Part shown: positions 12,044-21,552 of the stretch, piece by piece
How positions within the stretch are numbered: the first letter of the stretch is position 1
Layout: every line of letters begins with the position of its first letter
Source of the DNA: Phoenix dactylifera
Taxonomy: Eukaryota; Streptophyta; Magnoliopsida; Arecales; Arecaceae
NCBI RefSeq assembly: GCF_009389715.1
Contig: NC_052395.1
Coordinates: 20,932,493 to 20,996,492 of the forward strand
Direction of reading: 5' to 3'
DNA length: 64,000 nt
Position numbers and translations under genes: made by a program
Notes under the pieces: generated by a model
What the model was told of the DNA's origin: nothing
Seen by the model: only the letters and a program-made list of their open reading frames with translations
The model's database searches: none

Positions 12044-13728
12044 TTATAGTTTTAATACTAACAGTTCGATTGGCAAGCATTCTGTGACTTTGGCTTCGCC
12101 GTATTGAATTATACTCTCTAAATTTTTTTCTTCAAAGTCCACAACAAGAAGGTGCCAATGATTTTCAGAATGTAGAGGCACAAACAAAAACTTGGCTTCA
12201 GTAACTGCCTCCTTTGTAAGAAACCACAGGAATTTCTTCAATTCATCCGGTGTAGGAATTTTGCAGTCAATTAATTTCTGCATTTTATAGAAACATAAAA
12301 CTGAACATATAAAAAAGATTAAAAGCATACATAGAAAAATATAGTATGATAACACCCTTACTTCTGTGAGTGGTGGTATAAAGAGCCACAAAGGATCACA
12401 TTGACGTGTTTGTTTCCAAAACGTAGCATGACTAAAATAACCTTTAACCATAAAAAGCAAGCAATTAATATATTGGGACATACTATATTATGAGAGAGTA
12501 AATATCAAAGTATTATACTATTAAAACTTACATCATCCGATTATACTCGTTGAAATAAAAGTTGATGTATACAAAATCTTGAAATGGAAGAGTGCTCATC
12601 ATACCACTCAAGCACGGAACTGTAATGAAAAATTAAAATTGATTCGTAGTTCTCAATCTCATGCTGTCACAACTAAATATATAACTTGCAAATATATTGA
12701 TTGTATATGAAATGAAAAAAATATACCTATCAATTTCTTTCTCTAACCAAGTATCAATTAATGCTTTTTCATTCTCCGAAATATATTCTCTCCCACTATA
12801 ATTTCGATTACGCTCTAAAAATTTCTGCAAAAAAGTAGTATAATGTTTAGCAATATTTATTCAATATAAGCATGAAGTTGTTGATTTATATAAATGATTA
12901 GTTACCGTCGATTGTCGTGGTTTCTCTTCAACCGATGATACATTCACTACTGAGAGGAACTCCTTGGACTGCTCTGTGCTCACCATTGCCTCTTCGTGTA
13001 CATATGAAGAGATGTTTTGGACCACTTTCCTTTCTTCTGTACTTCCTGAAATTGCTTCAAGCGTATTTACAAAAGGAGATGATAAAGCTTTAGAGGGTTT
13101 TATATCTTGACCTCTCAAACTATAAGGAATAGTATTCCCAGTAAGACATGCGTATGTTGAATCATCCAAAACCATATGTTGATTGATGTTTATTCTCACC
13201 CTTTTCTACTTCATAGTTTCTCTCTTCTTTTGTTTTTTTCTTTATCACTTCGATTTCCGGTGCCAGTTCTATTTCAGACAGTTCTATTTCATAGCCTTTA
13301 CATGGCAAACCCAATATGAGTCCGACATCCTCCCCAACAAATGGCACCCTTTTTTTGTTTGTTAAAAAAGGCACTTTCTTTCTCATTCCACAACTCTAAA
13401 ATATCATCTAATCCACCCCTATTGGATCCTATGTCAGGAATATCAAGAAAATGGTAGAATGGGGTTTTTGCCAACAACCTATGCTGCTCTTTCAAATTTA
13501 TTTTCATCATCAAAAACCAATTTCTCATTTGCGTTTGTAATTTTTTGTAAAAAATATTTTTCTTTTCCTCTATTTTCTTACCTTTTCTCTTTTTTCCTTC
13601 CTCTATCTTTTTCTCTTTATCAAAATTCTCATCAATTTTTCTTTTTTTTGTAATCTCTCTTTTTGCTTCTCTCTCATCTTTTCTTTGCCTACTTTTTCTT
13701 GACTATAAACCTTCTTTTCTCTTGCCAT
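12044..13728 (-). pseudogene. Ulp1 (C48) cysteine-protease-like gene carried by the Mutator-like element
   Basis: Ulp1-family proteases remove SUMO from proteins; many plant transposons carry related genes of unknown role. On the minus strand, from a possible start at 13728 (MAREKK), a lysine/glutamate-rich N-terminus leads into LLAKTPFYHFLDIPDIG and VPFVGEDVGLILGLP near 13310-13490. That is the conserved N-terminal domain of transposon Ulp1-like proteins. A linker at 12861-13199 follows, then short exons near 12560-12600 and 12633-12830. The protease end at 12044-12260 has FLFVPLHSENHWHLLVVDF, which contains the HW catalytic histidine signature. The expected Asp (VVDF) is also visible; the catalytic Cys region was not found. 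Frames change several times. Some changes may be introns, but exact splicing is unclear, so I call it a probable decayed gene. Confidence 0.65.
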
Positions 13729-14756
13729 AATTAATCTGCAAAAGAGATATTAAAATGAAAAATAAATGCCATTAATTCTGAAAATTATTTCTCAAATTTA
13801 TTTGTTTTCATATCTAATGCAATTGAAAAATATTTTGATGAGAATATAAAAAAAGTAAATTGAGATTGAAATCTCAAAGTAAAATTTATTATGCAAATAC
13901 TAACATTCTATTGTATATTGAAATTTATCCAACTTTATAAAAAAATTGAGAAGCCTCTAATAAAAGGAAAGAAATATATAATTGAATATATGAAAGAAAT
14001 AGACAGCAATGCAAGATATTTAAACAATATATCCAAGTCTGCAACTGTTGTATGAGTTAAACTGCTGGACAATAAGAGATGTTTAGATGTTTGTATAATA
14101 ATATAATATAGATAAAATATAAATAATATCCCTCTTCCCCAACCGTGGAATGTCTCCTCACCCCATTCTTGGAACGTCTTCCAAACTTGGCCGTTGCTTC
14201 TTTTTCTCGTACCAAAAATAAAAGAAAAGCTGTGGTCATCGAAAGGCCAATGGGATGAACATGGTGCTAATGTCAAACGTGCCGGGTATCTAAATAGGTT
14301 TGCCGACGTTAAAATTCCCAGGCTATTACTTTTTTTTATTATTAATATTTTAGATTTTAGGGTCCAAGCATTTGCTACTCATCAATGTAAAAAAAATAAT
14401 AATAGACTTCCTACTACCAAACTCATCCAAAAGAGATATTTATAGTGTTATACTATTCAAATCCTTTTTTTCTCAACTTCCATGCGATATAACAATTTTA
14501 TATACAATCTTCCCAATCATTTGAAATTTAGAGTAGAAGAAAAAACTCGATCAATAAAACGAGTACAAAGATAATGATTCATACGTTATTGAGATAATGA
14601 ATCTAGATGGTGGGTTTAGGAAGAAAGAAGAAAGTTTTACCGAAGAGGGATGGATGCTTTCACATTCGTAAAAGAAGAAAAGAAGTCAAGAACGAAGAAA
14701 ACTTCACGAGGAAGAAAGAAGATACGGCGACGGATGCGGTTTTTATTCTTTCCTCA

Positions 14757-14915
14757 GAGAGATGGCTTGATGAAGAATTGGATAGAAGGGGAAGCTTGAC
14801 AAAGAAGAAAGAGGATATGGAGAGTCTCTATACTTGATACGGCGACGGATACCTTCATGTTCTCCTATCTTATTTCTCTGAATATTAGATATTGACGGAC
14901 TCCTAACAGACTCTC
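14757..14915 (-). repeat. Inner part of the right terminal inverted repeat
   Basis: Reverse complement carries the TCAATATCTAAT, CATATCCTCTTTC and TTCATCAAGCCATCTCTC blocks of the left end. It ends at the copia insertion at 14916. Confidence 0.7.
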
Positions 14916-15149
14916 TGAAAACAGAGTATTTGAGTGGTTTGGCTTCAATGCCAAAACCAACGAATGAGTTTTGTATTTATAATAAAACTGTACAGTTGGA
15001 GATTATATTTGTAATAAGATAAACATACAACTGGAGATTGCATTCGTTGTAACAAATAGAGCTACGTATTAGCAAGTAGTTTTGGACCTTTGACTGAGTC
15101 CAGAGCTTGCTGAGAGTGTGATGAGGTGGAGTTGGTCATACGGTTAACA
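14916..15149 (-). repeat. 3' LTR of the nested copia element
   Basis: 234 bases, TGAAAACAGAG to GGTTAACA on the plus strand, i.e. TGTTAACC to CTGTTTTCA on the element strand. Reverse complement holds a TATAAATA box near 14975. It has two extra bases near 14927 compared with the other LTR. The polyprotein stop codon TAA lies inside its first bases. Confidence 0.95.
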
Positions 15150-18100
15150 CCCCCCTTGCAAACTCATGGGAAGTGGACGAACTGTGAGTTTGTCATGCAA
15201 ATACTTAAACCTTTTCACAGTATGACCTTTAGTAAATATATTTGCAACCTGGTCCAAAGTGCAAATATAATTGAGCTGGATGTCCTTATTGACAACTTTT
15301 TCATAGACGATGTGGTAGTCGACCTCAACATGTTTCGTCCATGCATGAAATACAGGATTCGATGCAAGTGCAAGCGAGCCAATATTATCGTAATAAATCC
15401 GAGGACGAGACATCAGAGGAACACACAAATTCCGAAGTAGCATTCGAAGCTAGTATAATTCAGCCGTTGTAATAGCAAGGGACCGGTACTCAGCTTCCGT
15501 ACTTGAACGGAATACCACATGTTGCTTCTTAGCAGTCCATGAAATGAGACAAGACCCAAGAAAAACTCCATAGCCGGTGGTAGACCTTCTGTCATCTGGA
15601 TTGCCTGCCCAATCAGCATCGCAATACGCATTGAGCTGAAGAGTTGTAGGTGTATAGTGAAGACCATACTCAGCAGTGCCTTTAAGATAGCGCAACACTT
15701 GCTTTACGGCCATCCAATGGACTGTAGTTGGAGAATGCATAAATTGGCACAGTTGATTGACGGAGTATGCAATGTCAAGGCGCGTAATAGTGCAATACTG
15801 AAGGGCTCCAACGATGCATCTGTACTCAGATGGGTCGGAAAGTGGATCACCAGTATGAATAGATATTTTTGGACTTGAAACACAAGGTGCACCATACGGC
15901 TTTGAGCCAAGCATTTTAGTGCGATCAAGTAAATCAGAAATGTACTTCGATTGGCGCAAGTGTAGTCCAGCATCATCCGGATAAGCTTCAATGCCGAGGA
16001 AGTAGCTCAAAGGGCCAAGATCACGCATAGAAAATTCTGTCTTCAGGCGAGATATGAGCTGTGACATGACTTGAGTGTTGTTTCCGGTTACAATAATATC
16101 ATCGACATAGATAAGTACAAAGACATGAATACTATGAGAATGATATGTAAATAAAGAATAATCCACCAAAGATTCTGTAAATCCAAGAGTTAAAAGAGAA
16201 TGAGCAAGGCGATTAAACCAAGCCCTGGGTGCTTGCTTGAGTCCGTAAAGTGACTTCTGCAACCTGCAAACATAATCTGGATGAGAAGAATCGACAAATT
16301 CTCTGGGTTGTTCCATATATACAACCTCATCAAGGTACCCATGTAGGAAAGCATTAGAGATGTCGAGTTGATGAATTCGCCATCGAAATTGAACGGCCAA
16401 TGCAAGAATAAGTCGGATAGTGGTCAGCTTAATGACTGGACTAAATGTTTCAAAATAGTTGACACCACTTGTTTGATCAAATCCTTTAGCAACAAGCCTC
16501 GCCTTATAACGATCAATAGTTCCGTCTAGTTTTTGTTTAATCTTGAAAACCCATTTGTTGCGAACCACTTTATGTGCAAGAGGTCGCGGACACAACGTCC
16601 AAGTCTCATTGTGCACCAGAGCATTAAACTCTTGAACCATTGCAGCCCGCCATTGAGGTTGTGAAGCTGCTTTAGAGTAGGATGTAGGCTCAGTTGGAAT
16701 GACTACAGAAGATAGCACTTTAAATGGGTGTTTTGTGGAGTAAAATAACTGATAGTATGGGAATTGATGGGGTCGCAACATTCCAGTTTGTGATCGGGTG
16801 ACGATAGTTCTAGGAGGAGTGTTGTCGGAAACATGTGGCGGAGACGGGATTGTATGGACATCAAGTAAAGATGGAGATGCATTTATTGCTGTTTGAGTGA
16901 AAGAGGGAGGTGGATTAGTTGGTTTTTGTGTGGAAGTATCAACGTGAGAAGGCATGGTTACACTAGGAGTATGTGGTTCAGTTTCCAATGGAGGTTGCAT
17001 GGGATTGGTTTCATGTAAAGTAGGAGTCTCAAGGTGGGTTGGACTTACTTGAAGAGATGGCAAAAGACTTGGGGTGGTTGCTGAACTTGTAGAAGATGTC
17101 TTCGGGGTAGTGAAAATGGACTCATCAGCGGCAGAAAAAGAATTTTCATCAAAAATGACATTGCGTGATACAAAGACACATTTAGTAGAAAGGTCTAGAC
17201 ACTTATAGCCATATTGATTTGAGCTGTAACCAAGGAATACACATTTTTTGCTCCTAAAAGATAATTTATGTTCCATATAAGGTCTCATAAGAAGGTAACA
17301 ATAACACCCAAATATACGTAAACGAGAGTAATCAGGATGTTTGTTAAACAACTTATAATAAGGACTATTGTTATCTAGGACTCGTGAAGGCAAACGATTA
17401 ATTAAATACATCGCCGTTAAGAAAGCATCAACCCAATAAGCTTGAGAAAGATGCGATTCTGCAAGTAATGTTAAGCCAGTCTCTACTACATGTCTGTGCT
17501 TCCTCTCGGCAACACCATTTTGTTGAGAGGTGTGAGGATAAGTAAGATGATGAAAAATGCCATATTCGTCTAGAAAATTGGAGAATTGTTTGGAACGGTA
17601 TTCACCTCCATTATCAGATTGCAACTTTTTTATTGAACATGAGAATTGATTTTCTACAAGGGTTTTAAACTTGACAAAACATGGAAAGACATCAGACTTT
17701 TGGTAGATCGGATACAACCAAGAAAACCTAGAAAAGTTATCTATGAAAATTACATAGTATCGACAACCGCTAAGTGATTTTATGGGAGAAGTCCACACAT
17801 CAGCATGGATAAGTTCTAAAGGATGTTCAGATTTTCTAGTTGAATCTGAGTAAGGCAGTTGCTTTCCCTTGCCGAGTTGACATGAGGTGCAAACACTGAT
17901 TTTATTAAAACCATCTAAATGCGGAAGATTTTGACACTTAATCACTTGTTGCAGTACCGGTTTGGCTGGATGGCCTAGATGGAGGTGCCATGTTGCAAGT
18001 GAAGTACAAACACCTACGAAGACTGTAAAACCCTTGTAGTTGTTGAGACGACGCTTACGGAGGTGAAGAGGATAGAGTCCATTTTCACTTGCCCCTTGGA

Positions 18101-19379
18101 ACAGAGTTTGCCGAGTCAGTAGATCCTTAATGGTAAAAGAAGACCCCGTTAGAATAAAATAGTAATTGTTATCTCTACAAAACTTATTTATAGAAATAAG
18201 GTTGGCAGAGGCCGAAGGACAATGGAGAACATTTGATAATTTAAGATTTGAGGGAGATGAACAAATAAAGGAAGAGCCGGTGTTTTTTATGGTCAAACCT
18301 GAGCCATTCCCAACTTGGACAGAGTCATTACCATTGAAGGGCTGCGGGTCTAAGATATTATCAACATCTGGTGTCACATGAACATTGGCGCCGCTATCCG
18401 CATACCATTCTTCATTATCATAGATAGCATTGGATTCAGCAGCCATGGCAGCCAATTTCTTAGGGGGATGACGCCCTTGGTAAGCATAATCCATACGCTT
18501 GTAGCAATCAAGTGCAGTGTGACCGGTGCTATCACAGATCTGACATAGTTCGCCCTTATGATTTTGTTTGTTGGCAACACGAGGAAGATGGTTGCTTGTA
18601 GAGACATAATTATTTGGCTTCTTTGGAGTGAATGAAGAACCACGTTTATTGGATGGAGAATGTGTCTTCTTTTGTTGAGTTCGTCGTCCATTATGTGAAG
18701 CATACATAGCAAAAGCACCATTCTCAGAAGCAGCAGCAGAGTGCTTATTTTCAAGAAGCAATTCTTCAGTAAGTAATTCGGACTTGAAATCTTCAAAGGA
18801 GAAAACCTTGTCTCGAGCTGCAAGATTAAATGCAGTAATAAAACCATGATATGCAGGATTAAGACCACTAATAACAAATGAAATTAGATCTTCGCTGTCT
18901 ATAGGCTTGCCAACAACTACAAGCTGGTCAGCATAGGATTTTGCAGTGCTGAGATATTCCGAACAACTTTTGGAATTTTGATGAAGCATTTGAATCTGGC
19001 GCTTCAGATGAGAGATCTGGGACTTTGAATGTGAAGCAAATTGACTCGCCAATGAAGTCCATACTTGGCAAGAAGTGTCTAAGCCACAGACTGTAGACAT
19101 AATCTTCTCCGAAAGAGAGGAAAGGATCCAGCTAAGTAAAGTTTGATCCTTTTTCCGCCACACTGAATAGGCAGAATTTGTTATGTTCGAAGCTTTGTCG
19201 GCATCTGACAAAAACAGAGGAGGACATGCTTCTGAACCATCAATGATGCTCATAAGGTCATTACTTCGGAGAATAGGCAGAAACTGCGATCTCCACATCA
19301 TGTAATTGGTATCGTCCAGCTTGACAGAAAGAAGCTGGGGAACAGTAGAAAGGGTGACAGCGGAACTTGATGAAGCCAT
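15144..19379 (-). pseudogene. copia gag-pol polyprotein with a single in-frame UAG
   Basis: One frame from ATG at 19379, 49 bases inside the 5' LTR, to TAA at 15144-15146, interrupted only by a TAG at 15450-15452. The first 1309 codons cover gag (with NYMMWRSQF near residue 28), zinc knuckle CQICDSTGHTALDC at about 280, protease DSGANVHV at about 328, integrase (FIDNFSRF, SDNGGEY, QQNGVAERKHR), reverse transcriptase with YVDDIIVTG, and the start of RNase H (STEAEYRSLA). After the TAG the same frame gives the rest of RNase H (YYDNIGSLALASNPVFHAWT). The stop sits where a Trp codon is expected (AELY-W in relatives), so one G-to-A change explains it. The single-ORF gag-pol layout is normal for copia. 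Confidence 0.95.
15150..15157 (-). promoter_or_regulatory. Polypurine tract of the nested copia element
   Basis: The element strand reads AAGGGGGG immediately before the TGTTAACC start of the 3' LTR. Confidence 0.85.
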
Positions 19380-19415
19380 GAGGACTGATCGAGATCGAAA
19401 GCGTTAGCTTGTTAT

Positions 19416-19427
19416 GCTCTCATACCA
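19416..19427 (-). promoter_or_regulatory. Primer-binding site of the nested copia element
   Basis: The element strand reads TGGTATGAGAGC right after the LTR end. It differs by one base from the usual TGGTATCAGAGC complementary to initiator methionine tRNA. Confidence 0.88.
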
Positions 19428-19659
19428 TGAAAACAGAGTTTGAGTGGTTTGGCTTCAATGCCAAAACCAACGAATAAGTTTTGTATTTATAATAAAACTA
19501 TACAGCTGGAGATTACATTTGTGATAAGATAAACATACAGTTGGAGATTGCATTCGTTGTAACAAATAGAGCTACGTATTAGCAAGTAGTTTTGGACCTT
19601 TGATTGAGTCCAGAGATTGCTGAGAGTGTGATGAGTTGGAGTTGGTCATACGGTTAACA
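19428..19659 (-). repeat. 5' LTR of the nested copia element
   Basis: 232 bases, same ends as the left copy, and directly followed on the element strand by the primer-binding site. On the element strand this LTR would supply the promoter, and it has the TATAAATA motif. Confidence 0.95.
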
Positions 19660-19756
19660 CTCTCGTTAGGAATAAAATTCTACTCTTATTGGGACTTTTC
19701 CATTTTTTTTGAGATTCGTGTAAAATATTGATGTGGCCGAAATAGGAGTGTGTACC
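19660..19756 (-). repeat. Outer part of the right terminal inverted repeat
   Basis: Reverse complement matches the left terminus, apart from an extra stretch of about 50 bases (19685-19733) after the CTCCTATTTCGGCC block. Just outside, GTACCATAC and GTATGGTAC form a small palindrome (19752-19775), which makes the exact edge uncertain. Confidence 0.65.
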
Positions 19757-19783
19757 ATACGATCTAGTATGGTACGCGCCCTA

Positions 19784-20221
19784 TATGATTTTTGTTCGAA
19801 GCGAAGAGAACTGGCGATCGCGCGTGGAATGAGGAAATTGGAGGAAGCGAGGGACAACTTGGAGCAAGAGCTTCTGGTGATTCAGATGAACACAGATGTG
19901 ATGGAGAGTTGGGTATGGGAGACCAAGAGGAACATCAGAAGGAGATGGAAAGGCAGGAAAGTGAACACTGATGATGTATTTGATCCATCTGATGTGTATT
20001 CGAGGCAGATGATGGAATGCACAATGATGGACCTCGCGTTGGAGGACACCATTTATGCGCAGGATCAGGCAGCGGCTGAGGGATGCATGCCTTCTCACTT
20101 GTACTTAAAACACGTGAGAGCGCTACTGAGAGAGCAGTTCTTCCGCCATAGCATAGCATTTGAGGTCCAAAGCATGGCAGCCAGAGTGCCGCATGATGTG
20201 GATAGAGAGTTACAGTCGTAA
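19784..20221 (+). pseudogene. Truncated ELC / VPS23 (TSG101-like) C-terminal fragment
   Basis: ELC is the plant ESCRT-I subunit VPS23, which sorts ubiquitinated cargo at endosomes. The frame 19733-20221 translates from about residue 35 into a pattern like its coiled coil and C-terminal steadiness box. Readable stretches are ARDNLEQELLVIQMNTDVME, DDVFDPSDVYSRQMMECT, LALEDTIYAQDQAAAEG and LYLKHVRALLREQFF. The N-terminal UEV domain and proline-rich linker, about two thirds of the protein, are missing. There is no intron in the fragment and no poly-A tail is evident, so retro-copy or DNA-level duplication cannot be separated. The first 15-30 codons derive from sequence next to the Mutator-like end, not ELC. 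Probably non-functional. Identification rests on remembered family motifs. Confidence 0.75.
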
Positions 20222-21552
20222 AGCAATGGAGAGAGTACAAGAACATAGGTCTCAAAATAGAGTGGGACGATCTTCAAGACTGACAGTCTTTGATGAGTCG
20301 AGAACATATTTGAAAGAGTATGGATGGCGAGGATAGAATCAACTTGATCTAAAAAAGGTTATAACTGGCTATGGACATAAATTGTTGGCACTTTTATATA
20401 TCATATAGATTATATTCAATTGTTCAATAAGATGAGACAAAGGCATTTTAAAAAAAAAATAAATCTGTCTCCTTGATTATTGATGCAATATATGTAAAGG
20501 GTTACTCCTAGGAATCCAAAAGACCCATAAGATCAAGAAAGATTAAGTATATGTTAACCTAGATGGATAGTAGGAAGTTGCAAAGTGATAAGTTGACGTT
20601 ATATCTAGAAAAGTGTCTTGGAGAACTAAGATATTATCTTTACGGATTACAGGCATATCTTTGTAATTACTGAAAAACAGAACTTATTCTATATCAACAA
20701 TGTAAGACAACTTGGTGATTGTCTTAATTGCTTTGTTTGATAATATTATTTTTAGATTTAAATGTCTAATAAAAATTATGAATGTGGGTATGAAAAATGC
20801 CTTCCATAGTAAGTTCGCCTTAGGCCCCCAAATGCATTGAGCCACCCCTAGAGATTGATCCTGATTATGTCACACTTATTGTGGTGATCGCTGTTTGTTT
20901 GTGAACATACTAACGAGAGGACCCACTTCACTGTCAATCCTAGTCGACCCCTAACAAGTAATAACCCAAAGGAAACCTTGTCCCTTCCCAAAGCTTCCCT
21001 AAGCCTCCGCAAGGACCAAACGGAGCTTATCATGTAGGCCATTTGCACTTATAAACAGCTGGTCATCGTATCTACATTGCTACTCATTTAACAGAAAAAC
21101 ATGATGATGGAAGAAAATGAAAGACAATGGAGGGGGAAAATAGAAAGCCATGAGTTATCACATAGATTGAGAGACGCAGAAAACATATCCATTCATCTTG
21201 AGTAATGACAAGAAAGGAACTTGAATGTTGGGAGAGAGGCACATATTCATGCATATGTGCCCATAAAACAAGGTTATAGTGAAATACTAACTCATCACCA
21301 GGTCGTAAATGGAAGAAATACTTGACAAGATCTAGGTCACATATTCATCTGAGGCAGAAAAGGAAGCTAAAAATGAGGTCAGCTTTTTTTTTCTTTTTCT
21401 TCAAAATCCTTTTCAGTGGTAAAATGGATTTCAAAGCGATCTCTATCGCTCAGAAATGGTTAGAAAAGATTACTCTAAGGTCGTCAACAGAATTTGACAG
21501 CAACAAAGAATTGTTTGAAAGGAGCACCATGACGTAAGTACATCCCCAAAAG
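20222..21552. other. Intergenic, nothing recognised
   Basis: AT-rich sequence between the ELC fragment and the 3' end of the kinase-phosphatase gene. No coding homology or clear repeat seen. The terminator and 3' UTR of the minus-strand gene should lie in its right part. Confidence 0.5.

Larger units (their letters stand above)
14916..19659 (-). mobile_element. Nearly complete Ty1-copia element (Retrofit/RE1-like) with target duplication
   Basis: A full-length minus-strand element of 4744 bases, with two LTRs, primer-binding site, polypurine tract, and one long polyprotein frame. The 5-bp target duplication CTCTC is exact at 14911-14915 and 19660-19664. The LTRs differ by 10 substitutions and one 2-base indel over about 232 bases by my count, so about 4% divergence. 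That marks a moderately young insertion. It is inserted in the right terminal repeat of the Mutator-like element, so it is the younger of the two. Confidence 0.96.
11769..19756 (-). mobile_element. Mutator-like element with Ulp1-type gene, interrupted by a copia element
   Basis: Both ends share long inverted terminal sequence. The left end starts GGTACGCGCTCCTATTTCGG, and the reverse complement of the right end reads GGTACACACTCCTATTTCGG. Homology continues inward through TAGAATTTTATTCCTAAC, TCAATATCTAAT and a segment with TCAAGCCATCTCTC, for about 200 bases. On the right this homology is split: 19660-19756 lies outside and 14757-14915 inside the nested copia insertion. Without the copia element the core is about 3.2 kb. 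Inside is a minus-strand Ulp1-like gene and no recognisable MURA transposase, so the copy is likely non-autonomous. No clear 8-11 bp target duplication was found. Plant MULEs carrying Ulp1-like genes are known (Kaonashi type). Confidence 0.72.

Noticed and set aside
15450..15452. Programmed stop readthrough in the copia polyprotein
   Set aside because: Copia gag-pol is a single frame and the stop lies in RNase H at a Trp position; a point mutation is simpler.
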